A stretch of DNA of 64,000 nucleotides from Clostridium sp. (GTDB lineage: Bacteria; Bacillota; Clostridia; Clostridiales; Clostridiaceae): positions 1-64,000 of the forward strand of contig NZ_JAPFDR010000009.1 in the NCBI RefSeq assembly GCF_026168755.1. Direction: 5' to 3'. A program made the position numbers and the translations under genes. Shown piece by piece: positions 11,101 to 20,839 of this stretch; the stretch's first letter is position 1, and each line of letters starts with the position of its first letter. The notes below the pieces were generated by a model. That model ran no database searches. It saw only the letters and a list, made by a program, of their open reading frames with translations, and was not told where the DNA came from.

Positions 11101-11734
11101 CCATTAAGCTCTTTCTATTTTCATTGCTCCATGGAATACCATAATATCCTTCAACAAATCCTCTCCATTGTCCATCTGAAAAATCTTTTATTAATAAATT
11201 TCTAATTTCAGATCCATCTAATTGCTTAAATATTAGCTTTAATGTTGTAATTCCATAAAATGCAGCATCTGTGTCTTTTCCTAAAACAGCTACTACATTA
11301 TCCTTTACTGATACTATATGAGAATCAAAATTATCAAAATGAGAATTATCATTTAAATTATTTTCTGTAAAATAATTATCAACAATTCCATTTGAATTAT
11401 GTAATCCAACTAAAAAGTTTGTTTTATCACTTTTTAATTCTGTACTAATATCGTATGAAATATCTTTAATAGCTAATACTTCTATTAGTCTATTTTTTGT
11501 AGCTTCATCAATTCCATCTTCAAAAACAACATTTACATCGTTACCTAAATTTAATGTCCCATCATTGTATTCTATACTTTGAGGTATTGGATAAATTTCA
11601 TATCCTGCATCTTCTTTTTCCACGGCTTGTACATCTTGTAAAAATACATTTGGTAGTAATGCAACTAACATAACTAGTGTCATTACTCTAGCCACAAGTT
11701 TCCTTAAATTTTGAGCTTTTAATTTCATTCTCAA
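8198..11734 (-). CDS. GH84 beta-N-acetylglucosaminidase/hyaluronidase-like, F5/8 type C and FIVAR-like modules, LPxTG anchored
   Basis: GFVEGYYGIPWSNENR, catalytic DD (GVLADDAEGDE), PGEDNK repeat linker, LPVTG plus hydrophobic tail. Confidence 0.9.
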   Translation of the reverse strand: MRMKLKAQNLRKLVARVMTLVMLVALLPNVFLQDVQAVEKEDAGYEIYPIPQSIEYNDGTLNLGNDVNVVFEDGIDEATKNRLIEVLAIKDISYDISTELKSDKTNFLVGLHNSNGIVDNYFTENNLNDNSHFDNFDSHIVSVKDNVVAVLGKDTDAAFYGITTLKLIFKQLDGSEIRNLLIKDFSDGQWRGFVEGYYGIPWSNENRKSLMEFGGDFKMNAYIFAPKDDQYHSLKWRELYPDEKLAEIKGLVDVGIATKNEFIWTIHPFLKDGMDFSTEENYKAELEKIIAKFEQLYSIGVRQFGVLADDAEGDEKNQVKLMKDLEAWRLSKKDVKNLIFVPKVYTKESAGGDVNNAYLKTIGTMPETVDIMWTGDSILGYVTQDTFEFFEEAVGRQAFMWLNWPVNDINSKRLLMGKGEMLDPEVNNFKGIVTNPMQEAQASKVALFAIADYGWNRADFDMDKSWKDSFKYIDEDAADELYTFAKHMSDPSPNWHGLALEESKEISPILEEFRKKLFAGESILEHSKVVLDEYQEILDATNNFAKKSKNELLKNEIKGWVDSLRDLAESTIAYVNSAVALEKGNYDEAMKYYVQGEDEYTASRSHRVPAINDGQTRPEPGTKELIPFAKDLSRIISEKVNQIINPDTDILTLLPYTNMGEKLYWGHIQNIVDGDNARLSCMWVRGAAKEGDYVAVELNKPTEINNIIFEHGEPGAGDGFNYVKFQYSMDGENWTDLNGEAYGPNLQKIVIDNLNVTAKYVRAIPTGEILSNWISVREFSINKDDAEHIIRNVYTNVEGLAENKVDIYPTNATLAGLNDITLAEGQYVGIKLDKIRELTNITTDVTSRNKLTLETSINGVEWTAVEDTTKTVAARYVRFINKEKDTVKFNVTNLALEYSDNDVTFDIRPAAEAKFEPTKLIDGKLATAFKPQVNAPKTGSLVYKVSEDTNITKVTIMQNPSTISDAVVSVRNENGWSEIGSLSKAINTFDTSSLNNVFEIKIAWDGVAPTIHEIGTSTSKEESEINKEELSALINKAEAFKADDYTEESWNVLQEALENAKKMMANTEATQEEVNEVVSVLSKAIDSLEKKPVVPGEDNKPGEDNKPGEDSKPGEGNKPNEGNKPSENVKPEKPNNGGSNKPGKLPVTGVESVAVALAISGVLSTAGVLTLRNKNTKK

Positions 11735-11886
11735 AATTCCCCCTTTGTTATATATATTAATCTATTGTATAAGCTACAACCCATTGTTTTGTAGGCTTTT
11801 ACAAACTTATTTTTTAACGTTTTCACCATCAATAAATGAAATATAAATGTAATTTATGTATATCCCCTTAATTTAAAAAATAAAAT

Positions 11887-11924
11887 AAAAAAAAGCTGAA
11901 AAGGATAAAACAATCCTTTTCAGC
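11887..11924 (-). terminator. Intrinsic terminator downstream of the M20/YfcC operon
   Basis: AGCTGAAAAGGATTG..CAATCCTTTTCAGCT hairpin followed by T8 on minus strand. Confidence 0.75.
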
Positions 11925-12078
11925 TAATGCTCAACATGTATTGATCGCACGCTAAATTTTAATTCCATATCATATTAATATCATATTACTACATAAATTA
12001 TAACATTTCAACCACTTATATTAAATTTTATCTTTTTTAGACATATGGTTAATTATTCTCTACCAAATTTTACATACA

Positions 12079-12117
12079 CCTCCGGGGTCAATCCAATATT
12101 TGGATTGACCCCGGAGG
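12079..12117. repeat. Dispersed GC-rich palindrome, copy B
   Basis: CCTCCGGGGTCAATCCAATATTTGGATTGACCCCGGAGG. Confidence 0.92.
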
Positions 12118-12136
12118 AAGAACCTTTTATTTACAT

Positions 12137-13270
12137 TTACTTTCTTAAGCTTTCATTTCTAACTATTACATCATAACCTGTATAAGCCATTGCTAAAGCG
12201 GCTATTAATAATCTATCATGTGCCTTACTTGTTATTGTAGCATTGGCCATTTCAACACTATGCCCCACCATTGGACAATCTGTTATTCCTATATACGGAT
12301 GTATAGTTGGCGCAACATGACTTACATTTCCTATATCACTAGATCCCCCAGTTGCCTTAGCTTCTTTTATATCTGTAATGCCTAATTCTCTTAAATTATT
12401 ATTAAACATTTCTGATAATGTTTCATTTGTTTTTAAATCATCATAAGGTAATTCATATCTTTCCATTTCAAGTGTTGCTCCAGTCATTAAAGCTGCACCT
12501 TCTGCAATCTTTTTAACCTTTTCTACAACTTCAGTTACTCTCGCCTTAGTAGAAGCTCTAAAGTAAAAATCTGCAATTGCTTCATCAGGAACTATGTTAG
12601 CTGCAACTCCACCCTTAGTTATTATTCCATGCATTCTTACATCTGGTGTTACATGTTGACGAAATGCATCTATTCCATTAAATAATTGAATAACACTATT
12701 TAAAGCATTTATTCCCTTCTCTGGGCATGATGCTGCATGTGCTGTTTTTCCTTTATATATAAATCTTATTGGATATAATGCACTACTTGAGCCACTTGCT
12801 CTAGTTTCACCATCTGGATGAACTATCATAGCTGCGTCTAACTCATCAAATACACCAGCTTCTGCTAATATAACCTTTCCTCCATTAGTTTCTTCTGCTG
12901 GAGTTCCGTATACTATAACTTTTCCCCCAACTTCATGCAATACCTTACTTAAAACAACTCCTGCACCAGCAGACATAGGCCCTATCATATTATGTCCACA
13001 TCCATGACCTATTTTAGGTAGGGCGTCATATTCACATAAGTAACCTATAGTCATTCCAGGTTTTCCACTATCAAAAGTTGCTTTAAAAGCAGTATCCATA
13101 CCTGCTATTGAAGTCTCTACTTTAAAATCATGCTCTTTTAAGAATGTAGTTAATGCTTTAACAGCTTTATATTCTTCATTTCCTAACTCTGGATTATTGT
13201 ATATGTAATCACTTATATCCGCTAACCTTTCTTTAATTAATTGACCTTCGTTATATATTTTAGTCTTCAC
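12137..13270 (-). CDS. M20 family amidohydrolase/peptidase
   Basis: GYLCEYDALPKIGHGCGHNMIG motif; AbgB/HipO-type. Confidence 0.9.
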   Translation of the reverse strand: MKTKIYNEGQLIKERLADISDYIYNNPELGNEEYKAVKALTTFLKEHDFKVETSIAGMDTAFKATFDSGKPGMTIGYLCEYDALPKIGHGCGHNMIGPMSAGAGVVLSKVLHEVGGKVIVYGTPAEETNGGKVILAEAGVFDELDAAMIVHPDGETRASGSSSALYPIRFIYKGKTAHAASCPEKGINALNSVIQLFNGIDAFRQHVTPDVRMHGIITKGGVAANIVPDEAIADFYFRASTKARVTEVVEKVKKIAEGAALMTGATLEMERYELPYDDLKTNETLSEMFNNNLRELGITDIKEAKATGGSSDIGNVSHVAPTIHPYIGITDCPMVGHSVEMANATITSKAHDRLLIAALAMAYTGYDVIVRNESLRK

Positions 13271-13418
13271 TTTTTATTCCTCCCATACTATCTAAATTTA
13301 CGCTTATACAAAAATACACTCTCTATCTATTATATAAAAATATTGTTACTAAAAATATTCTATAATAGATATTGAGCATATTTTAAACTATATTTTTATT
13401 TAAACTTAAATCTTAATC

Positions 13419-14861
13419 CTATGACCAACCCATCATCATAGCACAAGTTATGAATATAATACCTAATGCAAATAATATAATTTGTAATGGCATTATCCAT
13501 TTGAACCATTTTGAATACGGTATTCCGGCCATTCCTAAACACGCCATTAATACTCCTGATGTTGGGAAAATAGCATTTGAGAAACCATCACCTAATTGGA
13601 ATATTAATACTGTTGTTTGTCTTGATATTTCAAGTAAATCCCCTAAAGGTGCTAATATTGGCATTGTTAATGCCGCTTGTCCTGAACCTGAAATAACAAA
13701 GAAATTTATAAACATTTGAACTGGTAGCATAACACATGCAGCTAATAATGATGGTAATTTGCCTATGAATGATGATAATCCATATAATATTGTATCTATT
13801 ATTTGAGCATTTTCAGCTATTATTACTATAGCTCTTGCAAATCCAATTACCATTGCTGCTCCAATCATATCTTTAGCTCCAGCTATAAATGATTCTGCCA
13901 TTTCATCAGCCTTTAATCCACCAACTATTCCTGCAAATACTCCTGTTATTAAAAATACTGCTGCTATTTCTGGAATCCAGAAACCTTGCTTTAATACTCC
14001 CCATATAATAACTGCTAAACAAACACCAATTGAAGCAATAATTATTTTATGTGCAAATGTAAATTCAATTTCTTCACTTTGAGTTTCTTTTAACTTTTCA
14101 CGCTTTTCTTGATCTAACTTGTACATTGGACTAAACTCAGGATTCTTCTTGACTTTTCTTGCATAAATCATTAAGAATACAATTCCTATAGCTGTTGTTA
14201 TAACCCATGTAATAGTACGATATACTATACCTGAGAATAGTGGAATTTCAGCTATTGATTGTGCAATTCCTACTGTAAATGGATTAAGCATAGCTGTTGC
14301 AAATCCTACAATGCATCCTAAATAACTTATACCAACAGCTAATATACTATCAAATCCAAGTGCTAGCATTAATGGAACTAATATTGTTATAAATGGTATT
14401 GCTTCTTCTGTCATACCAAAAGTTGCTCCACCAAGAGAGAATAATGTAAATATAATAGGAATTATTAATATCTCATTTCCTTTAAAAATACTAACAACTT
14501 TAGCAATAGCTGAATCTATAGCCTTTGTTCTAGTTATTAAACTAAATGCTCCTCCAACTATGAATAAGAATGCTATAATTTCTGCTGATTGCTCAAGCCC
14601 TTGTACTGGTGCCTGCATTACTTTAAACAATCCTTGTGATTCATTCTCAACAAATGTAAATGATCCATTTAAAACTACTGTCCTACTTTGTCCATTTACT
14701 TCTTTTACTATTCTTTCATATGCTCCACCTGGAACTATATATGTTGCTATTGCCATTAAAATTATTATTGAAAAAATAATAACTAATGTATGTGGAACCT
14801 TTATCCCACCACTAAACTTCTTAAAGAAGCCTTTTCTTTCGTTACTCGCTACACTTTGCAT
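13419..14861 (-). CDS. YfcC family membrane transporter
   Basis: 480 aa polytopic; IVPGGAYERI, GMTEEAIPFITILVPLMLALGFDS. Confidence 0.88.
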   Translation of the reverse strand: MQSVASNERKGFFKKFSGGIKVPHTLVIIFSIIILMAIATYIVPGGAYERIVKEVNGQSRTVVLNGSFTFVENESQGLFKVMQAPVQGLEQSAEIIAFLFIVGGAFSLITRTKAIDSAIAKVVSIFKGNEILIIPIIFTLFSLGGATFGMTEEAIPFITILVPLMLALGFDSILAVGISYLGCIVGFATAMLNPFTVGIAQSIAEIPLFSGIVYRTITWVITTAIGIVFLMIYARKVKKNPEFSPMYKLDQEKREKLKETQSEEIEFTFAHKIIIASIGVCLAVIIWGVLKQGFWIPEIAAVFLITGVFAGIVGGLKADEMAESFIAGAKDMIGAAMVIGFARAIVIIAENAQIIDTILYGLSSFIGKLPSLLAACVMLPVQMFINFFVISGSGQAALTMPILAPLGDLLEISRQTTVLIFQLGDGFSNAIFPTSGVLMACLGMAGIPYSKWFKWIMPLQIILFALGIIFITCAMMMGWS

Positions 14862-14977
14862 AAGTTCTTTATCCTCCTAGATTCAATACCTTGACATGAT
14901 AGTGTGAAAGAGATACTACTTTAAATCTATTTTATTAAAGTAATTCTACTTAACTAGCTCTCTTATATCTTTAAATA

Positions 14978-15004
14978 AAAAAAGCCTTGAGCTTATCACC
15001 CAAG
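14978..15004 (-). terminator. Terminator of the lysine riboswitch expression platform
   Basis: CTTGGGTGATAAGCTCAAGGCTTTTTTT on minus strand. Confidence 0.7.
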
Positions 15005-15067
15005 ACTATAGATTCAATAAAATACTAAAGAATTCAATTAAAGTATTTATTATAAAAAATATAACCA

Positions 15068-15232
15068 TTGTGATAGCTCTTCACAAAACTTTGTGACAGT
15101 GTTATATATATTTTACATAACCCCAACATTATAGCCTTAAAGCATCAACTATACGTTTCGGCGAAACTTCCTTTCCGTTTATATCATCGCGCTTACCTCA
15201 ATAAACATACTCTTAAATATCGCAACCTCTAT
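15068..15232 (-). promoter_or_regulatory. Lysine riboswitch (L box) upstream of the YfcC-family gene
   Basis: Minus strand AGATAGAGGTTGCGAT..AAGAGTA..GAGGTAAGCGCGATGAT..GTTTCGCCGAAAC..CACTGTCACAAAGTTTTGTGAAGAGCTATC; P1 GATAG/CTATC. Confidence 0.85.
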
Positions 15233-15465
15233 CTACTTCATATCTACTTGTCAAATTAATACCTTTTTAATATACATTATTTATATGACTAAGTAAAGAT
15301 ATTTTACGCTTTTTTTGTATATTTATTTAATATTTTATAATAAATATTACTATTTATGAATTAAATTCTTCCTTTGAATACATATTTTACTTAATATCTC
15401 TTTTATTTTTATTAGATTAATAAAATCAAATCCATTATTTTATTGTTATCCAGATATTTCTACAT

Positions 15466-17559
15466 TTATTTGAAATTTATTATCTTTAATCTATGAAGAG
15501 CTCTAGTTGCCATGATATATTTAACTAAATCATCAGTATTGTCATCAAAATTAACTATTATAACTCCATCAAATTCTAATCCTTTTGCATAATATGATGG
15601 AACTATAACCTTACCACCTCTATAAATAACATCTTCCCTATCAAAAGCTAATATCTTAGTAAACTTCTTAAGCTCTGGTGATATCTTTTTAAGATCATTT
15701 TTATCCTTAGTTATAATTGCAATATTATCATAATTTTCATCATCATACTCTTCTAATGTTTCTAATATAGTATCTATTAAATCATCTTCATCCTTAACTT
15801 CAACTTCTTCAACATCATATTTACCTTTTCTAACGAATGGTACTATTGCATTTTCATCTAACACCTTACTTGCATACTCCATAATTTGGAATGTAGATCT
15901 ATAACTCTTATTTAAAGCATAGTTCTTAACAAAACCACCAAATAGTGACTTTAATTTAAGCATAGCAGGCTCTTCTTCTACTTTTATTAATCTTTGATTT
16001 GCATCTCCAACTATAGTGTAACTTCTACATCCTGTTAATTCTTTTAATACAATGAATTGTAACATACTATAATCTTGAGCTTCATCAATTACTATATGCT
16101 TAATATCTTGCTTAGTTTTCTTACCATCAAGTTTAATCATTAAATAAAGAATTGCTGGTAAATCTAAGTATGATAATTCATCAGTATTAGTAAATTCTTT
16201 ATAAATATCTACTATACTTTCATTATCTATCCAAGCTTCTAAATTTTCTTTTTGCTTCATAAGTTCTCTAACTATTTCTCTAACTCTTATTCTTCTTTGG
16301 AATTCTATATTATTTTGTTCAATTACTAATTCATCCTCTGAAAGACTAGCTAGTTTATCATTAACTTCAGTATTTAAACTTCTCACTAACTCATCTCTTT
16401 TATCTTTAAGCTTTGATGTAATAACTCTCTTTATCTTTTGACTTCTTCTAAATAAAGGCATATATTTATAGTGTTTTTCAAATAATCCATTAATTTCTTC
16501 TAATCCTACAACCTCTTCATCAAAGAAGTTAACTGGCTTAAAGTTAAAGTAATTCTCTTCTAAATCTTCGCACTTTTTATCTAAGATAGATATAAACTCT
16601 TCACCAGCTTTATATTTAATTTCCTTTATAACTTCTTCATTACCTTTTAAAACTTCTTCTAAATAAGCTGTAAAGTCAACTACTGGCTCATTTAAGCCAA
16701 TTTCCTTTATTGCAAAATGAGCAAAAGTTTGTTGGTTAACATTACTTTCCCCTAATGTAGGAAGTACATCCCCAATATAATCGATAAATATATCATTAGG
16801 CCCTAGTATCAATACTTTATCTCCTAATTGTTCTCTAAAATTATATAAAAGATATGCAACCCTATGAAGAGCTATTGTTGTCTTTCCTGAACCTGCTACT
16901 CCATTTACTACTACAACTTTCATTCTTTCTTCTCTTATGATTTCATCCTGCTCTTTTTGAATAGTCATAACTATATCCTTAAGCTTTTCTCCTGCATTTG
17001 ATGATAAAATCATTTGAAGAATATCATCTTTAACATCAACATCTGAATCAAAGAACCCTTCTAACTTCCCTTTTTTAACCATTATTTGTCTTCTTGCTAA
17101 TATATCTACTGGAATATCTCCATCTGGTGACTTATAGCTAGTTTCTCCTAATGTCCCTTTGTAGAATAATGATGCAACTGGCGCTCTCCAATCTACTATA
17201 GCAGCATCAAAACTTCCTTCTGGAGTTAATCCATATCTACCAACATAAATTTGCTCTGCATATCCATCATCTTCAAAATTAACTTTTCCAAAATAAGGTG
17301 ATTCCTTTAGCTTTGTAAATTCAGCTAATTTTCTATCTATGGTTCTATACATTTCCTCTTTTACATATCTTTCATGGTCAAAGTATTCCATTACTTTATC
17401 TTCATCATCTCTATATTCTTCAATGAATTTTTTTCTATATTCTAATATGTAATCTGCAACATCTTTTCTTTTTTGTATGTAATTTAATATCTCTTTGCTT
17501 AATAGATCCAAAGTTAAATCTAGATTTTGTTCTTCTTGTAAAAATTCAAATTTATTCAA
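15466..17559 (-). CDS. helD: HelD-like UvrD-family helicase (RNAP recycling)
   Basis: Walker A VVNGVAGSGKTTIALHR; VIDEAQDYS; GDANQRL; N-terminal coiled coil. Confidence 0.85.
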   Translation of the reverse strand: MNKFEFLQEEQNLDLTLDLLSKEILNYIQKRKDVADYILEYRKKFIEEYRDDEDKVMEYFDHERYVKEEMYRTIDRKLAEFTKLKESPYFGKVNFEDDGYAEQIYVGRYGLTPEGSFDAAIVDWRAPVASLFYKGTLGETSYKSPDGDIPVDILARRQIMVKKGKLEGFFDSDVDVKDDILQMILSSNAGEKLKDIVMTIQKEQDEIIREERMKVVVVNGVAGSGKTTIALHRVAYLLYNFREQLGDKVLILGPNDIFIDYIGDVLPTLGESNVNQQTFAHFAIKEIGLNEPVVDFTAYLEEVLKGNEEVIKEIKYKAGEEFISILDKKCEDLEENYFNFKPVNFFDEEVVGLEEINGLFEKHYKYMPLFRRSQKIKRVITSKLKDKRDELVRSLNTEVNDKLASLSEDELVIEQNNIEFQRRIRVREIVRELMKQKENLEAWIDNESIVDIYKEFTNTDELSYLDLPAILYLMIKLDGKKTKQDIKHIVIDEAQDYSMLQFIVLKELTGCRSYTIVGDANQRLIKVEEEPAMLKLKSLFGGFVKNYALNKSYRSTFQIMEYASKVLDENAIVPFVRKGKYDVEEVEVKDEDDLIDTILETLEEYDDENYDNIAIITKDKNDLKKISPELKKFTKILAFDREDVIYRGGKVIVPSYYAKGLEFDGVIIVNFDDNTDDLVKYIMATRALHRLKIINFK

Positions 17560-17682
17560 ACTGCCACACCCTTCATTTAAATTAAAATTAACTACTAATT
17601 TAAAATTACTAATCTATATATAAGCCATTTAAGGAGTTAAGCTATTAAATTTTCTAGCTTAACCCCTTACTTTTATAATTTC

Positions 17683-19776
17683 CTATTTATCTTTTGATTC
17701 ATTATCATTATTAGATACTTCTTTATCTATATCCAATATTATCCCTACATCTGCAGATGATTCTTGTATAATATTTTCCTCTTCCTTTTCAACAGCCTCA
17801 ATTACTTCTTGTGCAACTTTTTTGTCTAGTAAGTCTTCATTTACTTCTACTGCTATTTCATTAGAATCTTTTTTATTATTTTCAAGCTCTTTGCTTTTCT
17901 TTTCTTCTTCTCTTTTTGCCTTTAGCTCTGGATATTTTTCATATACAAATCTAAAGAATTCATCTCCAAAGATAGTTTCTTTTTCTAATAGATATTTAGA
18001 TATTTTATCTAATAAGTCTCTATTTTCTCTTAATATCTCTCTTGCCTTTTGATGACATTCTCTTATAATTGCTAAAACTTCTTTATCTACTAAAGTTGAA
18101 GTTTCTTCACTACAATTTCTAACAGCTCTACCATCTAAGTATCTGTTTTGAACTGATTCTAAAGCCATCATATCAAAATTATCAGTCATCCCATAAATAG
18201 TAACCATATTTCTTGCTGTTTGTGTTGCTCTTTCTATATCATTAGAAGCCCCTGTAGATACTAAGTTGAATACTTCCTCTTCTGCAGCTCTACCACCAAG
18301 CATAACCATGATTTGATTCATTAATTCTTCCTTAGAAACAAGATATTTTTCTTCTTCTGGCAGTTGCATTGTATATCCTAATGCTCCCATTGTTCTTGGA
18401 ACTATAGTTATTTTATGAACTGGATCAGTCCCTTCTAACAATCCAGCTACTAACGCATGCCCAACTTCATGGAATGCAACAACTTCCCTTTCTCTCTTAG
18501 AAAGTATTCTGTCTTTCTTTTCTTTACCAGCGATTATTACTTCAACTGCTTCTTCTAAATCTTCTTGAATAACTAATTCTCTTCCACTTCTAACTGCTCT
18601 TAATGCTGCTTCATTTACTATATTAGCAAGATCAGCACCTACTGCACCTGGAGTTCCTTTTGCAATTGATTCTAAGTTAACTTCTGGTGACATCTTAACA
18701 TCTTTAGAGTGAACATTTAATATTGCAATTCTTCCCTTTAAGTCTGGTCTATCAACAATAACTCTTCTGTCAAATCTACCTGGTCTTAAAAGTGCTTTAT
18801 CTAATATTTCTGGTCTATTTGTAGCACCTAAAATAACTATTCCTTTAGATGTATCAAATCCATCCATTTCAGTAAGTAATTGATTTAAAGTTTGCTCTCT
18901 TTCATCATTACTTTGCATTTGACTATCTCTACTCTTACCTATAGAATCAATCTCATCTATAAATATGATACATGGTGCCATCTTTTCTGCTTCTTTAAAT
19001 AAATCTCTTACCTTAGCTGCCCCCATACCAACAAACATTTCAACGAAAGTTGAACCTGAAACTGAAAGGAATGGTACCTTTGCTTCACCTGCAACAGCTT
19101 TTGCTATAAGAGTTTTACCTGTTCCTGGAGGCCCTACTAAAAGTGCTCCTTTAGGTAATTTAGCCCCTATTTCTGTATATCTCTTAGGGTTATGTAAAAA
19201 GTCTATTATTTCTGTTAATGATTCCTTAGCCTCATCCTGTCCTGCAACATCTTCAAAGCTTACCTTAATATCTTTTTCAACATATACTTTGGCATTACTT
19301 TTTCCCATGCCCATTCCCATTGGGCCACCGCCCATTTTTTTAGCCATCTTTCCAAATACAAATTTAATTATGAAGAACATTAATACTAATGGCAATACAT
19401 TAAGTATTATAAAATCCATAAATACAGATTGTTGCTTTGTTATTTGAGGATAATATTTAACATTATTGTCTAATAACAGTTTTATTAAATCTGGATTATT
19501 TGCATTACCAGTATAAAGAACTTTTCCTTTCATATCACTTGTATCTTGTGGTGTAATTACAAGTGCTGTTCCATCAACAGTAACCTTTTTAACTTCATTA
19601 TTTTCAACCATTTCAACAAATTCATTATAAGAAATTTCTTTTGTGGTTAACATTTCCTTTGCTGTTGAAAATGAATATAAAAATAAGAATGCTATAACTG
19701 CATAAATAATTAAAAACTTTTTATTATTATTATTCTTTTTTGCTCCATTTTTTCTATTATTTACATTATTATTCAT
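17683..19776 (-). CDS. ftsH: ATP-dependent zinc metalloprotease FtsH
   Basis: GPPGTGKTLIAKAVAGEA, HEVGHALV (HExxH), N-terminal TMs. Confidence 0.97.
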   Translation of the reverse strand: MNNNVNNRKNGAKKNNNNKKFLIIYAVIAFLFLYSFSTAKEMLTTKEISYNEFVEMVENNEVKKVTVDGTALVITPQDTSDMKGKVLYTGNANNPDLIKLLLDNNVKYYPQITKQQSVFMDFIILNVLPLVLMFFIIKFVFGKMAKKMGGGPMGMGMGKSNAKVYVEKDIKVSFEDVAGQDEAKESLTEIIDFLHNPKRYTEIGAKLPKGALLVGPPGTGKTLIAKAVAGEAKVPFLSVSGSTFVEMFVGMGAAKVRDLFKEAEKMAPCIIFIDEIDSIGKSRDSQMQSNDEREQTLNQLLTEMDGFDTSKGIVILGATNRPEILDKALLRPGRFDRRVIVDRPDLKGRIAILNVHSKDVKMSPEVNLESIAKGTPGAVGADLANIVNEAALRAVRSGRELVIQEDLEEAVEVIIAGKEKKDRILSKREREVVAFHEVGHALVAGLLEGTDPVHKITIVPRTMGALGYTMQLPEEEKYLVSKEELMNQIMVMLGGRAAEEEVFNLVSTGASNDIERATQTARNMVTIYGMTDNFDMMALESVQNRYLDGRAVRNCSEETSTLVDKEVLAIIRECHQKAREILRENRDLLDKISKYLLEKETIFGDEFFRFVYEKYPELKAKREEEKKSKELENNKKDSNEIAVEVNEDLLDKKVAQEVIEAVEKEEENIIQESSADVGIILDIDKEVSNNDNESKDK

Positions 19777-19821
19777 ACTTTTAAAATCTCCTACTAAACT
19801 CTAAAGCGTTTTATAAAACAT

Positions 19822-20352
19822 TTACTCTATTTTCCCAAAATCTTTCCATGGATATACCTTTATTTGAGCTTTACCTTTTATTTCACTTCCATCAATATAT
19901 GTATCCTCCCAATACCTAGAATCTAGAGACCAGTATCTATTGTCCCCTAAAAAGAAATACTTACCTTCTGGTACTGTAAACTCTCCACTATAATTATCAG
20001 ATGTTCCTATGTAATTTTCTTCTAAGGTTTCACCATTTACAGTTACTATTCCATCATTAATTACAACTTCATCACCAGGCAAACCAATTAATCTTTTAAT
20101 CATATCTTCATTCTTTTCTTCCGAATAAAAAACTACTATGTCTCCTCTTTTTAAGTTTTCTGGATTATAAACCCTAGTAACAAATAATCTATCCCCTACA
20201 TTTAATGTTGGTACCATAGATTCTGATGGAATTTTAACCTTAAATATTAAAAATTTATTTATTAAGGCGGCTAATATTACCGCTATTACTATCGGCACAA
20301 TCCAGTCACTAAAGAAGTTTGATTTATTTTCTTTTTTCCTCACTCTTCCCAC
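19822..20352 (-). CDS. lepB: Signal peptidase I
   Basis: IPSESMVPTL, GDIVVF, KRLIGLPGD, FFLGDNRYWSLDSR. Confidence 0.95.
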   Translation of the reverse strand: MGRVRKKENKSNFFSDWIVPIVIAVILAALINKFLIFKVKIPSESMVPTLNVGDRLFVTRVYNPENLKRGDIVVFYSEEKNEDMIKRLIGLPGDEVVINDGIVTVNGETLEENYIGTSDNYSGEFTVPEGKYFFLGDNRYWSLDSRYWEDTYIDGSEIKGKAQIKVYPWKDFGKIE

Positions 20353-20576
20353 ATACCTTTCATTAGATTATTAATTTTATTTTTTTTATCCTTTGTAGAT
20401 TTTTCATCTACATAAAATGAATTATTACACATTACCACTACGTCGCCATCCTTAGGTTGCTTATTAAACAAATTTATATCTATTAAGATTATATCCTTTT
20501 TCTCATCTTCTAAAACAACAGATTTATTTTCTATTCTATCTACTATAAATTTTTTATCCTTCATAACGATTAGCAA
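20340..20576 (-). CDS. Small hypothetical protein, overlaps lepB
   Basis: 78 aa ORF overlapping the lepB start. Confidence 0.55.
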   Translation of the reverse strand: MLIVMKDKKFIVDRIENKSVVLEDEKKDIILIDINLFNKQPKDGDVVVMCNNSFYVDEKSTKDKKNKINNLMKGMWEE

Positions 20577-20768
20577 TAATTGCCTAATCCACCTCTCAGT
20601 ATTTAGATTAATTAAACATAAAATTTTAAAACTTTACTCAAAAGTTTTTATTAATAGAAACTCATTTTTTATTATAACTTTAATAACTGATTATAAGTAT
20701 ATCATAATTAATTAATAACTAATAGTGTTACTCTTCATTATATATCATTATTATGTCAATTTTGTTAC

Positions 20769-20802
20769 AAAAAAAGCTACATCAAACTATTTTGATATAG
20801 CC
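20769..20802 (-). terminator. Terminator after lysA
   Basis: GGGCTATATCAAAATAGTTTGATGTAGCTTTTTTT on minus strand. Confidence 0.75.
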
Positions 20803-20839
20803 CTTAATATTAAGTTTATCATATAAATATAAACTGAAT

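Noticed and set aside
18965-19447. 160-aa plus-strand ORF
   Set aside because: Antisense to ftsH.
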